A stretch of DNA of 64,000 bases, taken from Paenibacillus sp. FSL H8-0048. GTDB taxonomy: Bacteria > Bacillota > Bacilli > Paenibacillales > Paenibacillaceae. Positions within the stretch are counted from its first letter, which is position 1. Each line of letters begins with the position of its first letter. Below the pieces are notes generated by a model that saw only the letters and a list, made by a program, of their open reading frames with translations, was not told where the DNA came from and searched no databases. Shown here piece after piece: positions 25,538 through 34,744 of the stretch. Location: NCBI RefSeq assembly GCF_038002825.1, contig NZ_JBBODF010000001.1:6448001-6512000 (forward strand), read 5' to 3'. The translations under genes were made by a program, and so were the position numbers.

Positions 25538-27358
25538 GTGGCTAGCGGACATGGTCCTATTCCCGAAGAGGTTATCGAGAACGTGCTGGCGCGGCATGAT
25601 ATTGTCGATACAGTCAGCAAGGTTGTCCAATTGTCCAAGCAGGGTAAATACTTATGGGGCCTTTGCCCGTTCCATTCGGAGAAGTCCCCTTCCTTCACTG
25701 TTACCCCTGACCGGGGAGTCTTTCATTGTTTTGGCTGCGGTATGGGCGGAAATGCCATCAAATTCAGGATGGAAATCGAAGGATTATCCTTCCCCGAAGC
25801 AGTCAGAATCATGGCGGAAGAGAGTGATATCCCTGTTCCTGAGGGTAGAGGCGGGGCGCTGGCTGCCCCCGACCCTGAGCGGGACCGGCTGATTCAGGCG
25901 TATGAATTATCGGCGAAGTTTTATCATTTTTTGCTGAAGAACACGGAATACGGCACTGCCGCCATGGATTACTTAAGAACCCGGGGGTTCAGCGACAAAA
26001 TGATTGACCAGTTCCAGATCGGCTACGCGCCGGACCGCTGGGATACGCTGCTGCAGTTTCTGGAGAAGCGCGGCTTCGATCTCGCCGAGATGGAGAAGGG
26101 CGGGCTATTGTCTGCCAGAGGGGAAGGCAAAGGATATCTGGACCGCTTCCGCGGCCGGGTTATTTTTCCGATTGCGAACCGTATGGGCAAGACGATTGCC
26201 TTCGCCGGACGTATTCTCGGGGAGGGGCAGCCGAAGTACCTTAACTCTCCCGAGAGCCGCTTATTCAACAAAAGCCGGATTCTGTACAATCTCCACCAGT
26301 CCAAAGCATCCATCCGCAAAACGCGGCAAATCGTCCTGTTCGAGGGATACGGTGATGTCATTTCGGCTTGGGAGGCAGGTGTGCAGAACGGGGTAGCCAC
26401 GATGGGAACCTCGCTTACTGAGGGTCACGTGGGCTTAATGAAGAGCCTTGGAGATGAGATTGTGCTTGCCTATGATGGAGATAAGGCTGGACAAGCTGCC
26501 GCCCTTAAGGCCATTCCTATTCTGGAGTCCAGCGGTCTGCGGGTCAAGGTTGCCCTGCTTCCCAGCGGCCTCGATCCGGATGAATTCATCTCCCGTCATG
26601 GCGGGGACAGATTCAGAGAACAGGTGATTGACTCTGCCGTGTCTTCCATCAAATTTAAGCTTATATATCTGAAAAAAAACCATATACTCCTAGAGGAAGA
26701 CGGCAAAATTGCCTATGTCAAGGAGGCTCTGGAGATTATCGCCGGACTCCATTCTTCAACGGAGCGGGAGGTGTACCTGCGGGAAATCGCCTCCGAGCTT
26801 GAGCTGTCCTACGACAGTCTGAAGCAGGATTGCAATTTACTTCGGGCCTCCATGCAAAAAAACAATCCCGAAGGGGATAATAACGATAATAGGTGGAATA
26901 ATGGTAGGCATAAAAAAGGGCAAGTGCAGACACCTACATTGCTGCCTGCTTACCATGTTGCAGAACGGCGCCTGTTATCATTCATGATTCAAGACCCGGA
27001 AGCGGCGGCCTATGTGGGTGAACGGCTCGGGGAAGAGTTCAATATTGATGATCATGCGGCAATCGCCGCTTATCTATATGCTTATTATGCGCAAGGCAAA
27101 CCACCCGGCATCAGCCGGTTTCTATCATCGCTTCAGGACGACCGTCTGGAGAAGACCGCAACGGCGATCTCCATGATGGACACCCCTCCAGACTGGAATA
27201 CCCAGGTTCTGGACGATTGTATTCGTGAAGTGCGGAAGTATCCTCTGCAGCGCAAAATTGAACATAGGCGTGAAGAGATGATTCAGGCGGAGAAATCCGG
27301 TGACTTTTTGCGTGCAGCACAAATAGCAAGTGAAATTTTAGCCCTAGAGAGACAATGA
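25538..27358 (+). CDS. dnaG: DNA primase DnaG
   Basis: About 606-aa primase that makes RNA primers for replication. The N-terminal zinc domain has CPFHSEKSPSF followed by FHCFGCG. The TOPRIM domain has LFEGYGDVISAWEAG and LAYDGDKAGQAAALKA. A C-terminal DnaB-interaction region follows a low-complexity Asn/Gly linker (nt about 26870-26930). GTG 25538 has AAGGTGG five bases upstream; ATG 25523 has little Shine-Dalgarno signal but is in frame. It forms the dnaG-sigA macromolecular synthesis unit. Confidence 0.96.
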   Translation: MASGHGPIPEEVIENVLARHDIVDTVSKVVQLSKQGKYLWGLCPFHSEKSPSFTVTPDRGVFHCFGCGMGGNAIKFRMEIEGLSFPEAVRIMAEESDIPVPEGRGGALAAPDPERDRLIQAYELSAKFYHFLLKNTEYGTAAMDYLRTRGFSDKMIDQFQIGYAPDRWDTLLQFLEKRGFDLAEMEKGGLLSARGEGKGYLDRFRGRVIFPIANRMGKTIAFAGRILGEGQPKYLNSPESRLFNKSRILYNLHQSKASIRKTRQIVLFEGYGDVISAWEAGVQNGVATMGTSLTEGHVGLMKSLGDEIVLAYDGDKAGQAAALKAIPILESSGLRVKVALLPSGLDPDEFISRHGGDRFREQVIDSAVSSIKFKLIYLKKNHILLEEDGKIAYVKEALEIIAGLHSSTEREVYLREIASELELSYDSLKQDCNLLRASMQKNNPEGDNNDNRWNNGRHKKGQVQTPTLLPAYHVAERRLLSFMIQDPEAAAYVGERLGEEFNIDDHAAIAAYLYAYYAQGKPPGISRFLSSLQDDRLEKTATAISMMDTPPDWNTQVLDDCIREVRKYPLQRKIEHRREEMIQAEKSGDFLRAAQIASEILALERQ

Positions 27359-27398
27359 GCTGTTGACAGGATGTACCTAGGGAGGAGGGAGTCGAATT

Positions 27399-28532
27399 AT
27401 GGCGAACGATCAGCACACTGAACTGGAAGCGGAATTTACTCTGGATCAGGTTAAGGATCAGCTTATTGATCACGGGAAGAAAAGATCATCACTTAATTAC
27501 AAAGATATCATGGAGAAATTGTCGCCATTCGATCAGGACCCCGAGCAGATGGAGGAATTCTACGAACAACTGAGCGATCTGGGGATTGAGGTTGTGAATG
27601 AGAATGATGAAGAGGTGAACAGCCTCCGTCCAAGCGATGACAATGAGGACAAAGAAGGTGACGACTTCAGCTTCGACGATGACCTGTCGCTGCCTCCGGG
27701 TATCAAGATCAACGACCCCGTCCGGATGTACTTAAAGGAAATCGGCCGCGTGCCGCTGTTATCGGCTGACGATGAAGTGGAACTGGCGATGCGCATCAAG
27801 AATGGTGATGAGGAGGCGAAGCGGAGACTGGCAGAAGCGAACCTGCGGCTCGTGGTCAGTATCGCCAAGCGTTATGTCGGACGCGGCATGCTGTTCCTGG
27901 ATCTGATTCAGGAAGGCAATATGGGTCTGATCAAGGCGGTTGAGAAGTTTGACCATAACAAAGGCTTCAAGTTCAGTACCTATGCGACCTGGTGGATTCG
28001 TCAGGCGATTACGCGTGCGATTGCCGACCAGGCGCGTACGATCCGTATTCCGGTGCATATGGTTGAAACCATCAACAAGCTGATCCGGGTCTCCCGCCAA
28101 CTCTTGCAGGAGCTGGGACGCGAGCCGTCGCCGGAGGAGATTGCAGCGGAGATGGAGCTTACCGTTGAGAAGGTTAGGGAGATCATGAAGATCGCCCAGG
28201 AGCCGGTATCTCTGGAGACACCAATCGGTGAGGAAGATGATTCGCATCTGGGAGATTTCATTGAGGACCAGGAGGCGCTGGCGCCTGCCGATGCAGCGGC
28301 ATATGAGCTGCTGAAGGAACAGCTGGAGGATGTGCTGGACACGCTGACTGAGCGTGAAGAGAATGTGCTCCGCCTGCGCTTCGGACTGGATGACGGACGG
28401 ACGAGAACCCTTGAGGAAGTGGGCAAGGTGTTCGGCGTAACCCGTGAGCGGATTCGCCAGATCGAAGCCAAAGCGCTTCGTAAGCTGCGTCATCCTAGCC
28501 GCAGCAAGCGGCTGAAGGATTTCCTCGAATAG
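27399..28532 (+). CDS. rpoD: Primary sigma factor SigA (RpoD)
   Basis: 377-aa housekeeping sigma factor. A short acidic region 1.1 is followed by region 1.2 (NDPVRMYLKEIGRVPLL), region 2 with MLFLDLIQEGNMGL and FKFSTYATWWIRQAI (core binding and -10 recognition), region 3, and region 4.2 with GVTRERIRQIEAKALRKLRHP (-35 recognition). ATG 27399 has GGGAGGAGGG upstream. It follows dnaG by 40 nt. A hairpin at 28544-28574 without a clear T-run follows. Confidence 0.98.
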   Translation: MANDQHTELEAEFTLDQVKDQLIDHGKKRSSLNYKDIMEKLSPFDQDPEQMEEFYEQLSDLGIEVVNENDEEVNSLRPSDDNEDKEGDDFSFDDDLSLPPGIKINDPVRMYLKEIGRVPLLSADDEVELAMRIKNGDEEAKRRLAEANLRLVVSIAKRYVGRGMLFLDLIQEGNMGLIKAVEKFDHNKGFKFSTYATWWIRQAITRAIADQARTIRIPVHMVETINKLIRVSRQLLQELGREPSPEEIAAEMELTVEKVREIMKIAQEPVSLETPIGEEDDSHLGDFIEDQEALAPADAAAYELLKEQLEDVLDTLTEREENVLRLRFGLDDGRTRTLEEVGKVFGVTRERIRQIEAKALRKLRHPSRSKRLKDFLE

Positions 28533-28670
28533 ACCTTACAACTGGACCTTCTGCTGCACGGTGGCAGGAGGTCCTATTATGTTGTCAAGGGGATTCACCA
28601 ATGCTGGAGCCCCGCCATGTGCGGGAGCTTGTAATGAAGTGAAGGCAAGTTCTGGAAAGAGGGATGCCGG

Positions 28671-29495
28671 TTGAACCTGGAGAAACGTGATACTATATTA
28701 AGAGAAATCCAATACTGGAGAAGAAGCAAGCTTCTGCCGGAGCAATACTGTGACTTCCTGACCAACCTGTATGATGATCAGGCAGAGGTGGAGGACAGCA
28801 ATCCGGTATCGTTACGGAATCTCCAGCAGGGAAGCATCAAAATTTGGCTGTTTGGTTTTGGAATTATTTCCTTGATTTTCTTGATTAGTCTTTATTTTAG
28901 CGTTTTTCCCTGGCCTTTGCAACTTGCTACAGCGCTCAGTGTCCTAATTATTTGTTATGGATATTCAGCGATTTACCTGAACCGCAACAAGACAATCAGT
29001 CTGATGCTGGCAGGAATCGGCAGCATTTTAACGCTGGGATTCGGACTGTGGCTGATTGAGCTGCATAAGCTGGATGCTGATTTTTGGACACCGCTGCTGA
29101 TTGCGGCCTGCGGGCTGCTGTGGTGTGTGCTTGGTTTTTTTCTGCGCATCGGGCTGCTTCATTTCTGCGGATATGCCTTCTGGGCTCTGCTCTATGCAGG
29201 ATTCTTCGGGCATGTCCGGCCGGATGCCTCTCTTCTGGAGCTGGAGCTGCTCTGGCTGCCGCTGTGTGTGCTTATGATCTGGATGAGCTGGTTGATGTAT
29301 CACAAGGTTAGCGGGGTCTCAGGGGTGTACCTGGGGGCTGGAGCTGCCCTCTGGCTGATGCCGGAGGTAGACGCGCTATGGCTCAGAGCAGGATTCCCGG
29401 AATGGACCTCGCTTATATTAATACTGAAGATTGCAGTGGGCCTTGCGCTGCTGTTCCTCTTCAGAAAAAAATGGATAACGTGGGTGGCCTCATGA
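28671..29495 (+). CDS. Hypothetical multi-pass membrane protein
   Basis: 274 aa from TTG 28671 (RBS AAAGAGGG). About 55 cytosolic N-terminal residues (NLEKRDTILREIQYWRRSKLLPEQ...) precede about eight membrane helices. The N-terminal pattern recalls DUF2157-type membrane proteins, but I cannot assign a function. Its stop overlaps the trmK start (ATGA at 29492-29495), so it is coupled to trmK. Between sigA and trmK B. subtilis has other genes, so this is lineage-specific context. Confidence 0.8.
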   Translation: MNLEKRDTILREIQYWRRSKLLPEQYCDFLTNLYDDQAEVEDSNPVSLRNLQQGSIKIWLFGFGIISLIFLISLYFSVFPWPLQLATALSVLIICYGYSAIYLNRNKTISLMLAGIGSILTLGFGLWLIELHKLDADFWTPLLIAACGLLWCVLGFFLRIGLLHFCGYAFWALLYAGFFGHVRPDASLLELELLWLPLCVLMIWMSWLMYHKVSGVSGVYLGAGAALWLMPEVDALWLRAGFPEWTSLILILKIAVGLALLFLFRKKWITWVAS

Positions 29496-30271
29496 ACAAC
29501 GTAAAATTATCAGACCGGCTTCAGCTGCTGCTGGAGCAGGTCCCTGCGGGCAGCAGACTTGCCGACATCGGCTCAGATCATGCCCTGCTGCCTGTTGCCG
29601 CTGTGAAGAGCGGCCGTGTGCCTTCGGCTATTGCCGGAGAAGTCAATCCGGGACCCTATGAAGCGGCGCTTCGCGGCGTTGCGGAAGCAGGACTCGGTGC
29701 AAGGATCGCTGTACGGCGCGGAGATGGGCTGGAGGTGCTGGAGCCGGGGGAAGCGGACTGCATTACCATTGCCGGGATGGGCGGGTCGCTGATCGCGGCG
29801 ATTCTGGAACGAGGGCAGAAGCTAGGCAAGCTGGCCGGGGTGAAGACGCTCGCGCTACAGCCTAATGTAGGCGAGGATATTCTGCGCCGCTGGCTGCTGG
29901 CTAACAGCTGGGTACTGGTCTCGGAGCATATTTTGGAGGAAGACGGCAAAATCTATGAGATCCTGACCGCTGTCCCTGAGGGCGCTGAAGCGGCGGCGAC
30001 GAATAAAGAGCTGTACAGCGAACGACTGCTTGCCGGAGGGAAGAAGGCCCTTAATCAGGCGCTGCTGCTGGAGATGGGACCGCTGCTGCTGCAAGCGCCG
30101 AATGAAGTCTTCGCTGCCAAATGGCAGGGTGAAATCTCCAAGCTGGAGAGCATCCTGGCCTCACTCGCACGTTCGGAGCTGGAGGCGGCTGAGGAGAAGC
30201 GCAGCAGAATCAAGCTTCAGATTAAACAGATTGCGGAGGTGCTGGAATGTTTGCCAAAGGACAGACCGTAA
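29492..30271 (+). CDS. trmK: tRNA (adenine-22-N1)-methyltransferase TrmK
   Basis: 259-aa SAM-dependent methyltransferase making m1A22 in tRNA. The SAM-binding motif RLADIGSDHALLP is at about 22-34. Further family motifs are GEVNPGPYEAA, CITIAGMGGSLI and LALQPNVGEDILRRWL. The C-terminus is a coiled-coil tail (LESILASLARSELEAAEEKRSR). ATG 29492 is within the previous stop; a longer frame to 29378 lies in the membrane gene. It overlaps the NIF3-like gene by 25 nt, the same pairing as B. subtilis yqfN-yqfO. Confidence 0.95.
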   Translation: MNNVKLSDRLQLLLEQVPAGSRLADIGSDHALLPVAAVKSGRVPSAIAGEVNPGPYEAALRGVAEAGLGARIAVRRGDGLEVLEPGEADCITIAGMGGSLIAAILERGQKLGKLAGVKTLALQPNVGEDILRRWLLANSWVLVSEHILEEDGKIYEILTAVPEGAEAAATNKELYSERLLAGGKKALNQALLLEMGPLLLQAPNEVFAAKWQGEISKLESILASLARSELEAAEEKRSRIKLQIKQIAEVLECLPKDRP

Positions 30272-31362
30272 TTGGATATATGGAACAGCTTGCCCCGAAG
30301 CATCTGGCTGAAGAATGGGATAATGTCGGTCTTCAGGTCGGCAGTCTCCAGAAGGAAATTACCGGGGTGCTGGTGGCGCTGGATGTCAACGAGAGCATTG
30401 TGGATGAAGCGGTTGCCAAGGGCTGTAATCTGATTATTGCCCATCATGCGGTGATTTTCCGGCCGATCAAAGGAATTCTGACGGATACCCCGGCAGGCCG
30501 CTTATATGAGAAGCTGATCAAAAACGACATAGCCGTGTACATCAGCCATACGAATCTGGATGTGGCCGAAGGCGGAATGAACGACTGGATGGCCGATGCG
30601 CTGGGCATTGAGAACGGTGCGCCGATCAAGGATATTCATACCGAGCAGCTGTCCAAGCTGGTTGTATTCGTGCCGAAGGATCATCACCAGAAGGTGCTGG
30701 ATGCCATTCTGAACGCCGGGGCAGGCCAGATCGGGAACTATAGCCATTGCAGCTTCAATATTGAAGGCTATGGCACCTTTCTTCCCCAGGAAGGAACAGA
30801 CCCGTATATCGGTACGCCAGGCAAGCTGGAGCGGGCGGAAGAGGTCCGCATCGAGACGATTGTCCCGCATCCCATCCGCAACAAGGTGGTACAGGCCATG
30901 CTGAAGGCCCACCCTTATGAAGAGGTGGCTTATGACCTCTACTCCATGGACCTTAAGGGACGCAGCCTTGGACTCGGAAGAGTAGGGAAGCTGAAGGAGC
31001 CGGCGACGCTTGGTGAGTTCATCGAGACAGTCAAACACGGATTGGATGTGAAGAGCGTGCGTGTGGTTGGAGATCTGAACCGCCCGATCCGCAAGGCGGC
31101 AGTCATGGGCGGGTCCGGTGCCAAGTACTACAGCAGCGCTATCTTCAAGGGAGCGGATGTGCTGGTAACCGGCGATATCGATTACCATACCGCACAGGAT
31201 GCCCACCTCGCGGGAATCGCCTTGATCGATCCGGGCCATAATGCGGAGAAGATCATGAAGGTGAAGGTAGCGGAGTTTCTGGCCGGCAAGCTGACGGAGC
31301 ATAAGTACGGCACGGCAGTGCATGCCTCGCAGCCGGATACCGAGCCTTTTACATTTCTGTAA
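30247..31362 (+). CDS. yqfO: NIF3-like dinuclear metal-centre protein (YqfO)
   Basis: 371-aa NIF3 family protein with a dinuclear metal site. The halves of the NIF3 domain (YMEQLAPKHLAEEWDNVGLQVG with LIIAHHAVIF at the start; DVLVTGDIDYHTAQDA and LIDPGHNAEK at the end) flank the inserted PII-like domain of about 100 aa seen in Bacillus YqfO (HPYEEVAYDLY region). ATG 30247 lies within trmK. Biochemical role is unsettled; it may hydrolyse cyclic compounds such as GTP derivatives. Confidence 0.94.
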   Translation: MFAKGQTVIGYMEQLAPKHLAEEWDNVGLQVGSLQKEITGVLVALDVNESIVDEAVAKGCNLIIAHHAVIFRPIKGILTDTPAGRLYEKLIKNDIAVYISHTNLDVAEGGMNDWMADALGIENGAPIKDIHTEQLSKLVVFVPKDHHQKVLDAILNAGAGQIGNYSHCSFNIEGYGTFLPQEGTDPYIGTPGKLERAEEVRIETIVPHPIRNKVVQAMLKAHPYEEVAYDLYSMDLKGRSLGLGRVGKLKEPATLGEFIETVKHGLDVKSVRVVGDLNRPIRKAAVMGGSGAKYYSSAIFKGADVLVTGDIDYHTAQDAHLAGIALIDPGHNAEKIMKVKVAEFLAGKLTEHKYGTAVHASQPDTEPFTFL

Positions 31363-31379
31363 GCCGCCATTATTTACAC

Positions 31380-31408
31380 TTGTGCACTAGGCGGCAAATC
31401 TGTATAAT
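31380..31408 (+). promoter_or_regulatory. Promoter of the RNase P RNA gene
   Basis: TTGTGC (31380-31385), 17-bp spacer, TATAAT (31403-31408), about 15 bp upstream of the mature RNA 5' end. Confidence 0.75.
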
Positions 31409-31423
31409 ATACAATGTTGTTTC

Positions 31424-31847
31424 GGAAAGTTTGACAGACAATCGCCGGTATGCGTGAGAGCGTATGCGGGAGGAAAGTCCGGGCTCCACAAGGCAGGGTG
31501 CTGGATAACGTCCAGTCGGCGCGAGCTGAAGGATAGTGCCACAGAAATGGACCGCCGATGGCCGCTTTCGGGCGGCACAGGCAAGGATGGAACCGAGGTG
31601 TAAGAGACCCCGAGGAACGCTGGTGACTTCGTTCCTGGTAAACCCCATCTGGAGCAAGACCTAATGAGACGCAGCTGCTTCCCTAACCGGAAGCCGCAGC
31701 CTTCGCCTGAGGCGTGTCTAGGTTGGTCGCTGGAGCTGTGCAGTAATGTATGGCCTAGATAGATGATTGTCGCTTATGGTGGGAGGGTAGTTCCCGTCTG
31801 AACCACAACGAGCACAGAACCCGGCTTACGGCAAACTTTCCTAACTG
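31424..31847 (+). ncRNA. rnpB: RNase P RNA, class A architecture
   Basis: Catalytic RNA that removes tRNA 5' leaders. GGAAAGTTTG (31424-31433) pairs with CAAACTTTCC (31832-31841) as helix P1. Universal core segments are present: GAGGAAAGTCCGGGCTCC, CAGGGTGCTGGATAACG, AGTGCCACAGAAA, GGTAAACCCC, GCCTAGATAGATGA and CAGAACCCGGCTTA. The 5' half (GGGCTCCACAAGGCAGGGTG, ACCGCCGATGGCC) and the AGCAAGACC...GGTTGGTCGCT arrangement match the ancestral class A fold of E. coli rather than the class B RNA of B. subtilis. Extremities are approximate to a few bases. Confidence 0.96.
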
Positions 31848-31903
31848 ACAACTCTAATAAGAACAGTGCAGTAATTAATTATTACACACACAGACAATAA
31901 GAC

Positions 31904-31932
31904 AGCGGCCTCCTGACGGGGGCCGCCTTTTT
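31904..31932 (+). terminator. Terminator after rnpB
   Basis: GCGGCC (31905-31910) pairs with GGCCGC (31921-31926), then TTTTT. Confidence 0.85.
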
Positions 31933-31987
31933 GTTATTTCCTAAGCTTTGGACCCCTATATCGCTACGAATGAGGGCTTTGATCCCA

Positions 31988-33202
31988 TTATAGAGACAAC
32001 ACACGCTCCTCATAACGGGACAGCGCGGTAGTCAAGCGTTGCACCGCAAGCGGCAACAGCTCCGGCCGGGTATGGGTGAAATTCAGGCGCATCGTATTCT
32101 TCATGGGCTGCTCCGGATAGAAGACCTCGCCGGGAACGAAGGCAACTCCTTGCTCCACGGCAAGCGGCAGCAGCTCGGCGGTATGAATCCGGGCCGGCAG
32201 GCTCAGCCACAGGAACATGCCGCCGCGCGGCTCCAGGAAGGATGTGCCCTGCCAGCTCTGCGAAGCCAGCTCAGCCGAGAGCTGCTTCATCCGTGACTTA
32301 TATTCCCGGGAGACCAGCCGGATATGGGCTTCAAGGTCGAAGGTGAGCAGCAGCTCATGCAAGGCTCGCTGATCGATGGTGCTGGAGTGCAGATCGGCGG
32401 CTTGCTTGGCTCTGGCGATCATTGAGACCAGCCCGGCAGGGCCAATGATCCAGCCTGTCCGCAGTCCCGGAGCTACGATCTTGGAGAAAGTACCTGTATA
32501 GACCACGCAGGTATCCCCGCCCAGATTCCTGTCTATGGCTGCGAGGGTAGGCGGATAGGCCTCCGGGGATTCATCGAACCTTATCTCTCCGTAAGGATTA
32601 TCCTCCAGTATCAGCACCCCGTATTTCCGGCATAGCTCCACCACTTGTTCACGGCGTGCCCTGCTCCAGGTTGCGCCTGAAGGATTGTTGAAGGTGGGAA
32701 CAGCGTACAACAGCTTAGGGCGGTGTACTCGGAGCTGCTCTTCGAGATGCTCCGGCAGCAGCCCGTCCTCATCCCCCTTTACAACCTGGATGTCTGCACG
32801 GTAAGAGCCCAGTACCTGCAAAGCGGCCAGATAGGTCGGTGCCTCTACAAGTACGGTGTCTCCCGGATCAAGCAGAATTCGGCATAGCAAATCTATGGCC
32901 TGCTGGGAGCCGGTAGTGAGGATCATTTCCCCGGCGGAGACTAGGATGCCCTGTTGCCCCAGTCTGGCGGCCAGCTGTTCACGGAGCGGAAGATAGCCTT
33001 CTGTCAGTCCATATTGCAGCGCAGAGCTGTCGCCGCTCAGAACACGGCTGTAAGCCTCCCGGATCGCTTCTGCCGGAAACAGCTCCTCGGCAGGCAGTCC
33101 GCCGGCAAGCGAGATGATGTCCTTGCCCTGTGTGATTTTAAGGATATCGCGGACTGCGGAGGACCCCAGATGGTTAGTCATATCCGCGTAATTGATCTTC
33201 AT
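31988..33202 (-). CDS. PLP-dependent aminotransferase (ARO8 / MocR-like fold type I)
   Basis: About 404-aa class I/II aminotransferase of the group annotated as 2-aminoadipate or aromatic aminotransferases (substrate unknown). It has ISLAGGLPAEELFP at the N-terminus, TGSQQAIDLLCRILLDPGDTVLVEAPTY, FNNPSGATW, ILEDNPYGEIRF, and the PLP lysine in YTGTFSKIVAPGLR (about residue 234). The likely start is the ATG at 33202, with GGGAG seven bases upstream; 33208 is another in-frame ATG, and an opening to 33304 crosses the shared promoter region. It is divergent from a MocR-type regulator, which probably controls it. Confidence 0.92.
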   Translation of the reverse strand: MKINYADMTNHLGSSAVRDILKITQGKDIISLAGGLPAEELFPAEAIREAYSRVLSGDSSALQYGLTEGYLPLREQLAARLGQQGILVSAGEMILTTGSQQAIDLLCRILLDPGDTVLVEAPTYLAALQVLGSYRADIQVVKGDEDGLLPEHLEEQLRVHRPKLLYAVPTFNNPSGATWSRARREQVVELCRKYGVLILEDNPYGEIRFDESPEAYPPTLAAIDRNLGGDTCVVYTGTFSKIVAPGLRTGWIIGPAGLVSMIARAKQAADLHSSTIDQRALHELLLTFDLEAHIRLVSREYKSRMKQLSAELASQSWQGTSFLEPRGGMFLWLSLPARIHTAELLPLAVEQGVAFVPGEVFYPEQPMKNTMRLNFTHTRPELLPLAVQRLTTALSRYEERVLSL

Positions 33203-33242
33203 ATTCATGCTCCCTGCTATTCTGAATTTTGTAGTATCATAA

Positions 33243-33274
33243 CGGTATAGCGGTATAACAGTAAAGCGGTAAAT
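33243..33274. promoter_or_regulatory. Four tandem 8-bp repeats between the aminotransferase and MocR genes
   Basis: Four consecutive octamers start at 33243, 33251, 33259 and 33267. The first is CGGTATAG; the others differ from it at one to three positions, mainly in the last four bases. They fill the middle of the 96-bp divergent gap (33203-33298) and contain TATAAC/TATAGC boxes that could serve as -10 elements. Direct repeats overlapping divergent promoters are the usual operator form of MocR regulators. Binding is inferred. Confidence 0.6.
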
Positions 33275-33298
33275 ATAACAGTTGGGAGGGGACGGGCC

Positions 33299-34732
33299 AT
33301 GCATATTGATTTACTCCGCAGCGGCGACAAACCGCTGCCCCGGCAGATCAGCGAGACGATCGCGCAGCGGATCACCTCGGGGCTGCTCCAGCCGGGTACG
33401 CGGCTGCCGTCCGTCAGAGGGCTGTCCTCCTCCTTGAAGGTGAGCCAGGTAACGGTAAGCAAGGCTTACGCTGACCTGGAGCTGCGCGGGCATATTCTAT
33501 GCAGCCAGGGGAAGGGCTGTTATGTGGCGGAACGGGACCGGAGCAGGCAAGGTGCAGAGGGAAGGTGGCAGGACGGTTATGATGACTACCTGCCACGGGC
33601 CCAGCTCTGGCGTAACTTCGATTATTCCGAGGTGGACTATCCCTTTCATCTGGCCTCCATTCACAGCAGCCTGCTTCCGCTCGGGCCGATTGGCACGACT
33701 ATGGCTGCACTGGTGAAGGAGCAGCCTGAGCTGATGGCCACCTATGGTAATTTTCAGGGTGATCCTGAGCTGCGCGAGGTAATGCGCCGGCATCTGCAGA
33801 GCCGGGGAATCCTGCTGGGCGCGGATGATTTGATGATCACAAGCGGCGCACAGCAGGGGATTGATCTGGTTGCCCGGACCTTTGTCGGCCCGGGGGACAC
33901 GGTGTATTTGGAGGGACCCAGCTATACGGGGGCGATTGATGTTTTTGCCGGCCGGGGGGCTGAGATGATCTTCGTTCCGATGGACGGGGACGGCATGCGG
34001 GTGGACCGGCTTACAGCGATGTGTGACCGGAGGCCGCCGAAGCTCATCTATACCAATCCGACCTTCCAGAATCCGAGCGGGGTCACCATGAGCATGCCAA
34101 GAAGACAGCGACTGCTGGAGCTTGCCCGCAGTTACCGCTGTCTCATTGTGGAGGATGATCCGTTCAGTGACCTGTACTTTCATCAACCGCCTCCGGCGTC
34201 CATCAAATCGCTGGATACCGCCGGGCATGTCGTCTACATGAAAAGCTTCAGCAAAGTCCTCGCCCCCGGCTGCCGGATCGCCTGTGTCGCCGCTGAAGGC
34301 AATATTCTCTCCCGGCTGATCGCCGCGAAGTCGGCCAGTGATTTGGGCAGTCCGCTGCTGACCCAGCGGGCTGTATTGCCCTTCATCGCGCGCCAGTATG
34401 ACGGGTACGCAGCGAAGCTGCGGTCAGCGCTGCGTGTCCGCCAGGAGGCGGCAGCGAGGCTGCTGAAGCAGTATGCTCCAGCCGGGGTAAGCTGGCAGCT
34501 GCCAGGGGGAGGACTCAATCTGTGGCTGCAGCTGCCGGAATCCCCCGCGATTGAGGAGCTGCACGCTCTGGCTGAGCAGGAAGGGATCTCCTTCCTGCCT
34601 GGGGATGTCTGCTATGCCGGGGATATACCCTCCAGGCATATCCGCTTAAGCTACTCGCAGCTGACGCAGGAGGGGATGGAGCGCGGACTCCGCCGGTTCC
34701 TGCTGCTGCTGGAACGGCATCTGGGCTCTTAA
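33299..34732 (+). CDS. MocR/PdxR-type GntR-family regulator with aminotransferase domain
   Basis: 477 aa. The N-terminal GntR winged helix-turn-helix (about 10-75: PLPRQISETIAQRITSGLLQPGTRLPSVRGLSSSLKVSQVTVSKAY) is fused to a fold type I aminotransferase domain (TSGAQQGIDLVARTFVGPGDTVYLEGPSY, NPTFQNPSGVT, IVEDDPFSDLYF) with the PLP lysine in YMKSFSKVLAPG. Such proteins sense a PLP adduct or amino compound. GGGAGGGG precedes ATG 33299. It probably regulates itself and the divergent aminotransferase through the repeats at 33243-33274. Confidence 0.94.
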   Translation: MHIDLLRSGDKPLPRQISETIAQRITSGLLQPGTRLPSVRGLSSSLKVSQVTVSKAYADLELRGHILCSQGKGCYVAERDRSRQGAEGRWQDGYDDYLPRAQLWRNFDYSEVDYPFHLASIHSSLLPLGPIGTTMAALVKEQPELMATYGNFQGDPELREVMRRHLQSRGILLGADDLMITSGAQQGIDLVARTFVGPGDTVYLEGPSYTGAIDVFAGRGAEMIFVPMDGDGMRVDRLTAMCDRRPPKLIYTNPTFQNPSGVTMSMPRRQRLLELARSYRCLIVEDDPFSDLYFHQPPPASIKSLDTAGHVVYMKSFSKVLAPGCRIACVAAEGNILSRLIAAKSASDLGSPLLTQRAVLPFIARQYDGYAAKLRSALRVRQEAAARLLKQYAPAGVSWQLPGGGLNLWLQLPESPAIEELHALAEQEGISFLPGDVCYAGDIPSRHIRLSYSQLTQEGMERGLRRFLLLLERHLGS

Positions 34733-34744
34733 CACGGCAGCAGC

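Noticed and set aside
31370..31657. Open frame on the minus strand over rnpB
   Set aside because: It overlaps the RNase P RNA and has no protein family features.
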